DNA of 64,000 nucleotides from positions 1 to 64,000 of the forward strand of contig JAFYCC010000033.1 of assembly GCA_017539885.1 (NCBI GenBank). The letters run 5' to 3'. Within the stretch, counting starts at the first letter, position 1. The number at the start of each line of letters is the position of its first letter. The notes beneath the pieces were generated by a model. The model was not told the origin of the DNA. It did not search any database and saw only the letters and a program-made list of their open reading frames with translations. This document shows, one piece after another, positions 17,056 to 24,240 of this stretch. Origin of the DNA: Oscillospiraceae bacterium (GTDB lineage: Bacteria; Bacillota_A; Clostridia; Oscillospirales; Oscillospiraceae). The position numbers and the translations under genes were made by a program.

Positions 17056-18540
17056 TTGCATAGAAAAGCTTCGGCGGCGATCCTGGCCCTCTGCCTGCTG
17101 CTTGTATGCGCCGCACCGGCGGCAGCGGTCGGAGCGTTTTTGGACGTCGAACCGAATTCCTGGTATACCGAGGCCGTCTCCTATGTCGTGGAGAACGGAT
17201 ACTTTAACGGCGTTTCGGAGACAAGCTTCGCGCCACGCGTTCCGATGACGCGCGGCATGTTCATCACCGTTCTCGGCAGAATCGGCAATGTACCGCAGGA
17301 TTCACCCGCTTACGGCTATATCCACCGGGACAGCGTAAATCTGCGCGAGGAGCCGACGACCAGTTCGAAGCTGCTCGCAACGCTGCAGCGCGGAACGGAA
17401 CTTCGCGTGCTTGGAGAGAGCGGTGACTGGTACCGCGTACAGGCGGGAACACAGACCGGATACATCCGCGGTGACCTGATGAAACTGACAGGCGGGCCGT
17501 TTACCGATGTGCCTGCGGACAAATACTACGCACCGTATATTCAGTGGGCGGCCGGCCAGGGCATAGCCTGGGGCCTGACGCAGACGATCTTTGCTCCGGA
17601 CGATCCGATCACCCGCGAAGATCTCTGCACAGCGCTGTACAATTTCTCAATGAAGTACGGCGTGCATTTTTACGGCACGGTTGAGACAAGCGTGTTTGCG
17701 GATGACGCGCAGATTTCTTCCTATGCGCGTACCGCAGTCTACACCATGCAGGCGATCGGCGTGATCGAGGGCAGAGAGAACAATCTTTTCGCGCCCAGGG
17801 CCGGCGCGCAGCGCGCCGAAGTCGCCGCTATCCTCAAGCGCTATGCGGACGCCGTCGGGCAGAACAACATCCCCGACGCGAGCGTCAGGTTCGGAGAGCC
17901 TGTTCCGCAGAGCGAGGCTGTGCCGGACAGCTATTTCGACGACGCATGCTTTATCGGCCACTCCCTGGTCGTAGGCATGAAAAACTATTTCCGCCTGCCG
18001 AATGCGGACTTCTTTGCCGTCAACGGCGTATCAGCTTCCTGGCTGCTGAATAACCCCTATTTTGAACTCGAAGAGACGGAGACGGACGAAGACGGCAAAA
18101 CGGTCAATGTGACCGGCACGCTCGCACAGGCGCTCGGGGAGAAGGCCGGAAAGTACGGCAAAGTCTACATCATGCTCGGAACAAATGAACTCGGCGCTGA
18201 GGAGAGCCATTTGCGGCAGTATGCCGCGAGCATGGAAGCGATCGTTGATCTTGTCCGCGCGACCCAGCCGGAGGCAAAGATCTATCTGCTCTCGATCCTG
18301 CCGGTATCCGAAAAACGCAGCGAGAAGGACGAGCATTTCAACTGCGAGAACGTGAAAACCTTCAATGCGCGGCTTCGGCAGATCTCCGCGGATAAACAGG
18401 TCTATTTCGTGGATACCTACAGTGTGCTTGCCGATGCGGACGGCTACCTTCCAGAAGGCAGCTGCCTGAGCGACGGTATCCACATCCTGGCACCGCAGTA
18501 CGCGATGCTCAAGGCGTATCTGAAAACACATACGGTATAA
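17056..18540 (+). CDS. Secreted SLH-SH3b-SLH protein with a C-terminal SGNH hydrolase domain
   Basis: The start is a TTG at 17056, six bases after GAGGTG. The in-frame ATG at 17014 lies in the -10 box of the promoter. The product is 494 aa with a signal peptide ending near AAPAAA. Domains: an S-layer-homology repeat (DVEPNSWYTEAVSYV), a bacterial SH3 (VNLREEPTTSSKLLATL), two further SLH repeats (to about residue 270), then an SGNH/GDSL-type esterase. The esterase shows FIGHSLVVGM with the nucleophile Ser, VNGVSA, MLGTNEL in place of GxND, and DGIHI with the Asp/His pair. SLH domains bind secondary wall polymers, so it is likely a wall-attached enzyme acting on acylated glycans (inference). 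Confidence 0.88.
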   Translation: MHRKASAAILALCLLLVCAAPAAAVGAFLDVEPNSWYTEAVSYVVENGYFNGVSETSFAPRVPMTRGMFITVLGRIGNVPQDSPAYGYIHRDSVNLREEPTTSSKLLATLQRGTELRVLGESGDWYRVQAGTQTGYIRGDLMKLTGGPFTDVPADKYYAPYIQWAAGQGIAWGLTQTIFAPDDPITREDLCTALYNFSMKYGVHFYGTVETSVFADDAQISSYARTAVYTMQAIGVIEGRENNLFAPRAGAQRAEVAAILKRYADAVGQNNIPDASVRFGEPVPQSEAVPDSYFDDACFIGHSLVVGMKNYFRLPNADFFAVNGVSASWLLNNPYFELEETETDEDGKTVNVTGTLAQALGEKAGKYGKVYIMLGTNELGAEESHLRQYAASMEAIVDLVRATQPEAKIYLLSILPVSEKRSEKDEHFNCENVKTFNARLRQISADKQVYFVDTYSVLADADGYLPEGSCLSDGIHILAPQYAMLKAYLKTHTV

Positions 18541-18545
18541 TCTGT

Positions 18546-18578
18546 CAGACGGCCGCGGGATTGAACCGCGGCCGTCTG
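18546..18578 (+). terminator. Stem-loop after the SLH/SGNH gene
   Basis: A perfect 13-bp repeat (18546-18558 with 18566-18578), loop of 7, directly after the stop. The downstream sequence (CGTTGCTT) is only weakly U-rich. Confidence 0.6.
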
Positions 18579-18594
18579 CGTTGCTTGGAACAAA

Positions 18595-18623
18595 TTGACA
18601 TGGCCTATTCGGAATGTTAAAAT
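18595..18623 (+). promoter_or_regulatory. SigA promoter of the phosphatase-larB-larC unit
   Basis: TTGACA (18595-18600), 17 nt, TAAAAT (18618-18623) preceded by an extended -10 TG. The TTG at 18595 that would open a longer frame is the -35 box itself, so it is not a start codon. Confidence 0.85.
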
Positions 18624-18669
18624 ATGCACGAACATTTGTCGAGCGTTCTCGGGGAAACGGGGTTTTCAT

Positions 18670-19578
18670 GTGAAAAAGATCCATCTGATACGGCATGGCT
18701 GGACGCGTGCGGACAGGCACAGACTCTACTGCGGCGCGACTGACCTGCCGCTGACCAAATCCGGCGCGGCGGAGCTGCGCAAGGACGCGGCGGAATTCGT
18801 CTATCCATCCGCGGAGGGCTGCCGGATCTACACGAGCGGCGTCACCTGCGCGGAGCAGACTCTCAAGCTGATCTGGGGCGTGCAGCCGCATGAGAAACTG
18901 CCGGCGCTGCGGGAGATGGATTTCGGCGTGTTCGAGATGCACTCGTATGAGGAACTCAAGGAAGACCCTGCCTATCTGGAATGGGTCAGCGGCGACAATG
19001 AGGTGAACGTCTGTCCGGGCGGCGAGAGCGGCGCAGACCTGAAAAAACGCGTGATTGCCGCGTTCACGGCGCTGGCCGGCAATTCCGGCGATGCGATCGT
19101 CATCACGCACGGCGGCGTGATCGCCTCCATCATGACGCATCTCTTCCCCGGCGAGGGCAAAAACCGATATACCTGGCAGCCGGATCCCGGAAAAGGCTAT
19201 ACCCTGTTTTTTGAAGGACTGCGTCCGACTGGGTACGAGGCGATCCCGAGCGTGCGCACCAGGCACGGCAGGGCAAAGTCCCGCGAGCCGGACTGGAAGA
19301 CGAAGAACTATTCCTTCTTCAGCCACAAGACCTGCGAGTATTTCCCGTGCCACAAGGCGCCGGATCCGGACAATTTCAACTGCCTGTTCTGCTATTGCCC
19401 GCTCTACGTCCTCGGCGATAAATGCGGCGGAAACTTCACATATACGGAATCAGGCGTGAAGTCCTGTATCAACTGCTCTCTGCCGCACAACCGCAACAGC
19501 TATGGCTATATCATGGAGCAGTTTGCCCGCATACGGGATGTCATGGACAGACTCGACGAGGACGACGAAGATGCATAA
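18670..19578 (+). CDS. Histidine phosphatase fused to a cysteine-rich small domain
   Basis: The GTG start at 18670 follows a GGGG element and lies downstream of the promoter, giving 302 aa. Residues 1-190 are a phosphoglycerate-mutase-type phosphatase with LIRHGWT, the acid in REMDFG and ITHGGVI. The second catalytic arginine, expected in SxxxRAxxT, reads SGVTCAEQT here, so Cys replaces Arg. Residues about 210-302 form a Cys-rich domain (CEYFPC, CLFCYCPLY, SCINCSLPH) like the PF04071 family that often accompanies cobalamin genes. A fused alpha-ribazole-phosphatase-like role is possible but unproven, and the missing Arg makes normal catalysis doubtful. It overlaps larB by 8 nt, so the two are co-translated. 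Confidence 0.85.
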   Translation: MKKIHLIRHGWTRADRHRLYCGATDLPLTKSGAAELRKDAAEFVYPSAEGCRIYTSGVTCAEQTLKLIWGVQPHEKLPALREMDFGVFEMHSYEELKEDPAYLEWVSGDNEVNVCPGGESGADLKKRVIAAFTALAGNSGDAIVITHGGVIASIMTHLFPGEGKNRYTWQPDPGKGYTLFFEGLRPTGYEAIPSVRTRHGRAKSREPDWKTKNYSFFSHKTCEYFPCHKAPDPDNFNCLFCYCPLYVLGDKCGGNFTYTESGVKSCINCSLPHNRNSYGYIMEQFARIRDVMDRLDEDDEDA

Positions 19579-20326
19579 CGAGAAGACACTTGCGCTCCTG
19601 CGGGCGGTCGCGGAGGGAAGCGTGAAGCCGGAGGAAGCACTGCTTTCTTTTCGTGCTGCGCCTTTTGAGGATATCGGCTACGCGAAGGTGGACCACCACC
19701 GCGCAATGCGGCAGGGAAGCGCGGAGGTCATCTACGGCGCGGGGAAAACACCTGAGCAGATCCTCGGCATCGTGCAGTCCATGCGTGACGCTGGGAGCCG
19801 CAATATCCTCATAACAAGGCTCTCGGAGGAGAGCGCCGCCTTCCTCAGGCCGCAGATCGAAATGGCGTATCACCCCGAAGCGAGGCTTGCCGTTGCCTGT
19901 CCTGAACCCGTCAGCGCCATCGGATGTGTCGTCGTCGCCACGGGCGGCACGAGCGACATTCCCGTTGCGGAAGAGGCGGCGCTGACGGCTGAGACGCTTG
20001 GCAGCCGTGTCACCAGACTCTATGACGTTGGCGTTTCGGGCATCCATCGGCTGCTTGCCAACCGGGAGATGCTGATGGGCGCACGCGTGATCATCGCGGT
20101 CGCCGGCATGGAGGGCGCACTGGCCTCTGTGATCGGCGGACTGACCGATTGTCCGCTCATCGCGGTGCCGACGAGCGTCGGTTACGGTGCAAGTTTCGGC
20201 GGACTGGCGGCACTGCTGGCCATGCTCAATTCCTGCGCAAGCGGGAGCTGCGTGGTGAATATCGACAACGGCTTCGGCGCCGGATTTCTCGCCGACCGCA
20301 TCAACCGCATGGAGAGCCCCAATTAG
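19571..20326 (+). CDS. larB: Nickel pincer cofactor biosynthesis protein LarB
   Basis: LarB carboxylates and hydrolyses nicotinic acid adenine dinucleotide at the start of nickel-pincer cofactor synthesis. The protein is 251 aa from the ATG that overlaps the end of the preceding gene. Its C-terminal half has the PurE-like fold, with segments such as VVATGGTSDIPVAEEAA, YDVGVSGIHRLL and VAGMEGALASV. The N-terminal region (FEDIGYAKVDHHRAMRQG) is typical of the family. larC follows after 10 nt. Confidence 0.93.
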   Translation: MHNEKTLALLRAVAEGSVKPEEALLSFRAAPFEDIGYAKVDHHRAMRQGSAEVIYGAGKTPEQILGIVQSMRDAGSRNILITRLSEESAAFLRPQIEMAYHPEARLAVACPEPVSAIGCVVVATGGTSDIPVAEEAALTAETLGSRVTRLYDVGVSGIHRLLANREMLMGARVIIAVAGMEGALASVIGGLTDCPLIAVPTSVGYGASFGGLAALLAMLNSCASGSCVVNIDNGFGAGFLADRINRMESPN

Positions 20327-20336
20327 GAGCATTGAA

Positions 20337-21524
20337 ATGAAAACGCTGTATCTCAATTGCAATATGGGTGCCGCAGGCGACATGCTCATGGCCGCACTGT
20401 ACGAGCTCCTGCCGGACGGACAAGCTTTTCTGAAGGCCATGGCGGACGCGGGTATTCCCGGACTGACGCTGGAACCGGAGAGAACGAATTCCCACGGCGT
20501 TGCCGGTACGCATATGTCCGTGCGCTTCCATGGCGAAGAGGAGGATGAGAACGGGCACGAGCACCATCACCACCACGCACACGGAATGACGCCGGAGCAG
20601 ATCGCGGACGTGCTCGACGGTCTGAGGCTGCCGGAGACAGTTCGCGGGCGGGCAAAGCGCGTGTACGACCGCATCGCCGCCGCGGAGGCGAAGGTGCACG
20701 GCGTTGAGCCGGGCGGACACATCCATTTCCATGAACTGGGCTCGCTCGACGCCGTCGCGGATGTTGCAGGCGTGTGCCTTGCTGCGGAACTGCTCGGGGC
20801 GGAGAGGATCGTCGCATCGCCGGTGCGGACCGGAACAGGTCAGGTGCGCTGCGAACACGGGCTGCTGCCGGTCCCTGCACCTGCTACGGCGGAGCTGCTG
20901 CTCGGCGTTCCCTGCTACGGAGGAGAGATCGAGGGAGAGCTTTGCACGCCGACAGGGGCTGCGCTGCTCGCGGAACTGTCCGACAGCTTCGGCCCGCAGC
21001 CAGACATGATCCCGGAGAGACTCGGCTGCGGCGTCGGAAAGAAGGATTTCGGTGAGCCGAACGTTCTGCGCGCAGTGCTCGGTGAGAGCGCCGCGGGTCA
21101 GCGCGGGGAGATCACGGAACTGCGCTGCAACATCGACGATATGACGCCGGAACAACTGGCCGGCGCGCAGCAGACGCTGCTCGAAAGCGGGGCGCTGGAC
21201 GTCTACATACTTCCGGGCGTTATGAAAAAGGGGCGCCCGGGATACGAACTGACCGTGCTTTGCGATCCGACGGATGAGGAGAAGCTTGCCCGCGCGGTAT
21301 TCGTGAACACAACGACCATCGGTCTTCGGTCACGCAGATGCGGGAAATACTATCTTATGCCGGAAAGCGGAGAGGCAGAAACGCGTCTCGGCGTGCTCAA
21401 AACGAAGCGGGCCACCGGCTGGGGCGTTTTCAGGGAAAAGCCGGAATACGCAGATGCGGTGCGGCTGGCGCAAGAGGAGAATGTACCGCTGCAGGAGGTC
21501 TACGACGCGTTTTACAGACGCTGA
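20337..21524 (+). CDS. larC: Nickel insertion protein LarC, single reading frame
   Basis: LarC is the CTP-dependent cyclometallase that inserts nickel into the pincer precursor. The protein is 395 aa. The start is MKTLYLNCNMGAAGDM, typical of DUF111. A His-rich stretch (residues about 67-80, GHEHHHHHAHG) probably handles nickel. HIHFHELGSLDAV and the C-terminal NIDDMTPEQLAGA segment are family hallmarks. In Lactiplantibacillus plantarum the product arises by ribosomal frameshifting between two frames; here the whole protein is one open frame. larA and larE are not in the window. Confidence 0.93.
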   Translation: MKTLYLNCNMGAAGDMLMAALYELLPDGQAFLKAMADAGIPGLTLEPERTNSHGVAGTHMSVRFHGEEEDENGHEHHHHHAHGMTPEQIADVLDGLRLPETVRGRAKRVYDRIAAAEAKVHGVEPGGHIHFHELGSLDAVADVAGVCLAAELLGAERIVASPVRTGTGQVRCEHGLLPVPAPATAELLLGVPCYGGEIEGELCTPTGAALLAELSDSFGPQPDMIPERLGCGVGKKDFGEPNVLRAVLGESAAGQRGEITELRCNIDDMTPEQLAGAQQTLLESGALDVYILPGVMKKGRPGYELTVLCDPTDEEKLARAVFVNTTTIGLRSRRCGKYYLMPESGEAETRLGVLKTKRATGWGVFREKPEYADAVRLAQEENVPLQEVYDAFYRR

Positions 21525-21530
21525 ACAATA

Positions 21531-21568
21531 CGAAAACGGAGGAGCGGTTTTCCGCTTCTCCGTTTTCG
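21531..21568. terminator. Bidirectional terminator between larC and the SDR gene
   Basis: Arms 21531-21547 and 21552-21568 pair over 17 positions with one mismatch around a TTTT loop, and both outer arms end in A/T-rich runs (CGAAAAC/GTTTTCG). It lies between convergent genes. Confidence 0.75.
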
Positions 21569-21603
21569 TTATCGAAAGATCGCGACTTTGTTTCGCTGAG
21601 CCG

Positions 21604-22404
21604 TCAGCCGTACATTTTTCCGATGATCCAGTTGACTGTGGAGCTCGGAAGGAGTCGGCTGATGACCATGAACAGACGGTATTTTTCGCCCGCCACATAA
21701 AAAGGGCGGGGGCGCTTGCGCGTCGCTGCGATATAGATCTTCTTCGCGACCGCATCCGGGGTCATGCCGCCCTGCTCGTCTTTTTCCATGGCGGATACAG
21801 CGCGTTCAATGGCGCCGCCGTAAAGCTCGTTGCCCTCTTCGGATTTCTCCCGGTTGGCAGTGAAGCCGGTCTTCGCGTCGCCCGGCATGACGCCGCTGAC
21901 GCGGATGCCGAAGCGCCGCAGCTCACAGCGGAGCGCGAGGACGAGATCGTTTACGGCGGCCTTGCTGGCCGAATAGAAAGCCTGATAGGGAATGGCGAGC
22001 GGTCCGGCTACGCTGCTCAGGCATACGATGCGTCCGCTGTTCTGCGCGCGCATCGCGGGAACAACGGCCCGGATGCAGCGCAGCGCACCGAAGAAATTGA
22101 CATCGAAGAGCTTTTTGGCATCCTCCACCGTGGTGAATTCCACCGCACCGGAGATGCCCCAGCCAGCGTTGCACACGAGCACGTCGATGCGGCCGCACTC
22201 TTCCAGAATCTGTGCAAACGCAGCGTCAACGCTCGCCTCGTCCGTCATGTCGGCGGTCAGGTGGCGCACGCCTTCTGCGTCCGCACCGGAGCGGCTGAGC
22301 TCGTAGACCCGGTAGCCCGCGGCGGCGAAGCGTGCGGCGGCGGCTTTGCCGATGCCGCTGCTTCCGCCGGTGACGACGGCAACCGGCTTACTTGCTGAGA
22401 TCAT
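21604..22404 (-). CDS. Short-chain dehydrogenase/reductase, 3-ketosphinganine-reductase-like context
   Basis: Classical SDR, 266 aa. It has the NAD(P)-binding TGGSSGIG near the N-terminus, NAG at about residue 87, the catalytic Ser in CLSSVAG and YSASK with the catalytic Tyr/Lys. A hydrophobic C-terminal segment (FMVISRLLPSSTVNWIIG) could touch the membrane. The gene starts inside the end of the alpha-oxoamine synthase gene with a 17-nt overlap and no good ribosome binding site, so the two are translationally coupled. By context it would reduce the 3-keto product of that enzyme, as 3-ketodihydrosphingosine reductase does (inference). A stand-alone reductase of other substrates cannot be excluded. 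Confidence 0.88.
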   Translation of the reverse strand: MISASKPVAVVTGGSSGIGKAAAARFAAAGYRVYELSRSGADAEGVRHLTADMTDEASVDAAFAQILEECGRIDVLVCNAGWGISGAVEFTTVEDAKKLFDVNFFGALRCIRAVVPAMRAQNSGRIVCLSSVAGPLAIPYQAFYSASKAAVNDLVLALRCELRRFGIRVSGVMPGDAKTGFTANREKSEEGNELYGGAIERAVSAMEKDEQGGMTPDAVAKKIYIAATRKRPRPFYVAGEKYRLFMVISRLLPSSTVNWIIGKMYG

Positions 22405-23572
22405 AGCCGGACAGAACGCGCGCGATGACTTCGACGGCCTCGTCGATCAGGGCCTTGGTGTGGGAGGCCATCAGGCTGCAGCGCAGCAGGCATTCGCCGG
22501 GAGCGCAGGCGGGGGGCAGGGTGGCGTTGACGTAAACGCCGCTCTCGTAGAGTTCCTTCTGCGCCTTGAGGGTGACGATGGGGTCGTAAGTAAAGATTGG
22601 AATGATGGGCGTGACAGCGTCCATGATCTTGATATTGTGCTTTTTGAGCAGCTCGCGCATGTACTGCGCGTTATCACCGAGCTGCTTGGGGAGCTCGGGA
22701 TGCGCAATCAGATAGCGCAGGGACGCGTTTGCCACCGCGATGCTGGCAGGAGGCACGGAAGCGGCGAAGATATACGGGCGGGAATTGCAGCGCACGAAAT
22801 CCACGATTTTGGCATCCGCAGCCATATAGCCGCCGAGAGAGGCGAGAGACTTCGAGAAGGTCCCCATGTAGATGTCGACCTCGTCCTCGATGCCGTAGTA
22901 GCTGGCCGTGCCGCGGCCGCCCTCGCCGAGAATGCCAAAGCCGTGCGCATCATCGACCATCACGCGCGCGCCGTACTTGCGGGCAAGCTTCACGATCTCC
23001 GGCAGCTTCGCCACGTCGCCGCCCATGGAGAACACACCGTCAGTGACGATCAGGCAGCCGCACTCTTCCGGAACGCGCTGGAGCATCTTCTCCAGTTCGT
23101 CCATGTCGCTGTGCTTGTAGCGGAGCATCTTGCCGTAGGAGAGCTTGCATCCGTCATAGATGCTGGCGTGGTTCTCCTTGTCGCAGATCACGTAGTCATT
23201 ACGGCCGACGATCGCGGAGATGATGCCCAGGTTGGACTGAAAGCCGGAGGGGAAAGTGGCCACGTCGCCTTTACGCAGGAAGGCAGCCATCTCTTTTTCA
23301 AACTGCTGGTGAAGGATCAGGGTGCCGTTAAGAAGCCGGGAACCGGAACAGCCCGTGCCGTAGGTTTCCAGCGCCTTGACGCCGGCCTCTATGATCTCGG
23401 GCTTGGTGGTCAGTCCGAGATAGTTGTTCGAGCCGAGCATGATGCGGCGCTTGCCTTCCATAATGACCTCCACGTCCTGACGGGACTGGAGCTCGCGGAA
23501 GTACGGAAACAGATCCTGCGCGCGCAGGTCGTCGGCGACCGCGTAATCATAGCATTTCTTAAAAATATCCAT
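22388..23572 (-). CDS. Alpha-oxoamine synthase (serine palmitoyltransferase/KBL/BioF family)
   Basis: PLP-dependent fold-type I enzyme, 394 aa, condensing an amino acid with an acyl thioester. Conserved elements are GSNNYLGL, YGTGCSGSRLLNGT, the His stack in ENHASIYDG, the PLP aspartate in VDDAHGFG, and the Schiff-base Lys in GTFSKSLASLGGY. By recall, the start (PYFRELQSRQDVEV) and the end (CSLMASHT) look closer to Bacteroidota serine palmitoyltransferase than to BioF or Kbl. No threonine dehydrogenase or biotin genes are nearby; an SDR gene overlaps the end instead. AAAGGGG precedes the ATG and a promoter lies at 23631-23659. Substrate not determined. Confidence 0.88.
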   Translation of the reverse strand: MDIFKKCYDYAVADDLRAQDLFPYFRELQSRQDVEVIMEGKRRIMLGSNNYLGLTTKPEIIEAGVKALETYGTGCSGSRLLNGTLILHQQFEKEMAAFLRKGDVATFPSGFQSNLGIISAIVGRNDYVICDKENHASIYDGCKLSYGKMLRYKHSDMDELEKMLQRVPEECGCLIVTDGVFSMGGDVAKLPEIVKLARKYGARVMVDDAHGFGILGEGGRGTASYYGIEDEVDIYMGTFSKSLASLGGYMAADAKIVDFVRCNSRPYIFAASVPPASIAVANASLRYLIAHPELPKQLGDNAQYMRELLKKHNIKIMDAVTPIIPIFTYDPIVTLKAQKELYESGVYVNATLPPACAPGECLLRCSLMASHTKALIDEAVEVIARVLSGYDLSK

Positions 23573-23630
23573 TGTGAATCCCCTTTGTCGTTTTCAATCG
23601 GAATCGGTGCTGTGAATAAACATTGTGCTA

Positions 23631-23659
23631 ATTCTACCGCATGGGAAGATAAAAGTCAA
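23631..23659 (-). promoter_or_regulatory. Promoter of the oxoamine synthase-SDR pair
   Basis: On the minus strand TTGACT (23654-23659), 17 nt, TAGAAT (23631-23636), leaving a leader of about 50 nt before the ATG at 23572. Confidence 0.7.
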
Positions 23660-23689
23660 TTGCCGGCGGAGGTTCGGGAATAAAGGAAA

Positions 23690-23718
23690 CAGGGACCTCA
23701 ACCGAATTGAGATCCCTG
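23690..23718 (-). terminator. Intrinsic terminator of rplS
   Basis: A 12-position stem (23690-23701 with 23707-23718, one mismatch), loop of 5, followed on the minus strand by TTTCCTTT. It lies 22 bases past the rplS stop and separates rplS from the next promoter. Confidence 0.75.
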
Positions 23719-23739
23719 CAGTTTTCCTGTTCTGTGTCC

Positions 23740-24081
23740 TTACAGGCGCTCCTTGACCTTGGCCTTCTTGCCGATGCGATCGCGCAGATAGTAGAGCTTC
23801 GCGCGACGCACTTTGCCGCGGCGGATGGTCTCCACGGAAACGATCGTGGGGGAGTGGACCGGGAACACCTTCTCACAGCCGACGTTGTAGCTGATGCGGC
23901 GGACGGTGATCGTCTCATTGATGCCGCCGTGCTTCTTGGCGATGATGATGCCCTCAAAGGCCTGATTGCGCTCGCGGCTGCCCTCTTTGACGCGGACAGT
24001 GACGCGGACGGTGTCGCCGACGTTGAGCTCGGGAAGCTCGGGCTTCATGTACTCGGCGGCGAGAGTCTGAACGAGATCCAT
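23740..24081 (-). CDS. rplS: 50S ribosomal protein L19
   Basis: L19, 113 aa, with the expected [27 protein letters not shown], and the basic end [31 protein letters not shown] precedes the ATG. In many bacteria it follows trmD; here it stands alone with its own promoter and terminator. Confidence 0.97.
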   Translation of the reverse strand: MDLVQTLAAEYMKPELPELNVGDTVRVTVRVKEGSRERNQAFEGIIIAKKHGGINETITVRRISYNVGCEKVFPVHSPTIVSVETIRRGKVRRAKLYYLRDRIGKKAKVKERL

Positions 24082-24182
24082 TTTAATTCCTTCCTTTTCT
24101 TCAGACGTTCATGCCGCGGCAAATGGCCTTTAACGACAGCGGACCGCCTTGATATGGGGCTGTGCCCCGAAAACGCTTTGAT

Positions 24183-24211
24183 ATGTTACCATAGCTTCCG
24201 GCGGAATGCAA
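24183..24211 (-). promoter_or_regulatory. Promoter of rplS
   Basis: On the minus strand TTGCAT (24206-24211), 17 nt, TAACAT (24183-24188). The roughly 95-nt leader contains a small GGGCACAGCCCC hairpin and could carry autogenous control, but I cannot match it to a known L19 leader. Confidence 0.55.
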
Positions 24212-24240
24212 GCTTTTTTTTGCTTTTTCGGGAATAACAC

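Noticed and set aside
17014..17056. ATG at 17014 as the start of the SLH/SGNH gene
   Set aside because: It overlaps the -10 box of a perfect TTGACA-17-TATAAT promoter. TTG 17056 has GAGGTG at the right distance and begins a normal signal peptide.
18595..18670. TTG 18595 as the start of the histidine phosphatase gene
   Set aside because: It is the first base of the -35 box. The extra 25 residues are unlike the family N-terminus, which begins at KKIHLIRHG.
22388..23572. Calling the oxoamine synthase glycine C-acetyltransferase (kbl) or BioF outright
   Set aside because: No tdh or bio gene is adjacent, and the N- and C-terminal motifs look closer to serine palmitoyltransferase. The name was left at family level.
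24082..24176. Known L19 leader RNA upstream of rplS
   Set aside because: A small hairpin is present, but I could not match the conserved elements from memory. A covariance-model search of the leader would decide it.
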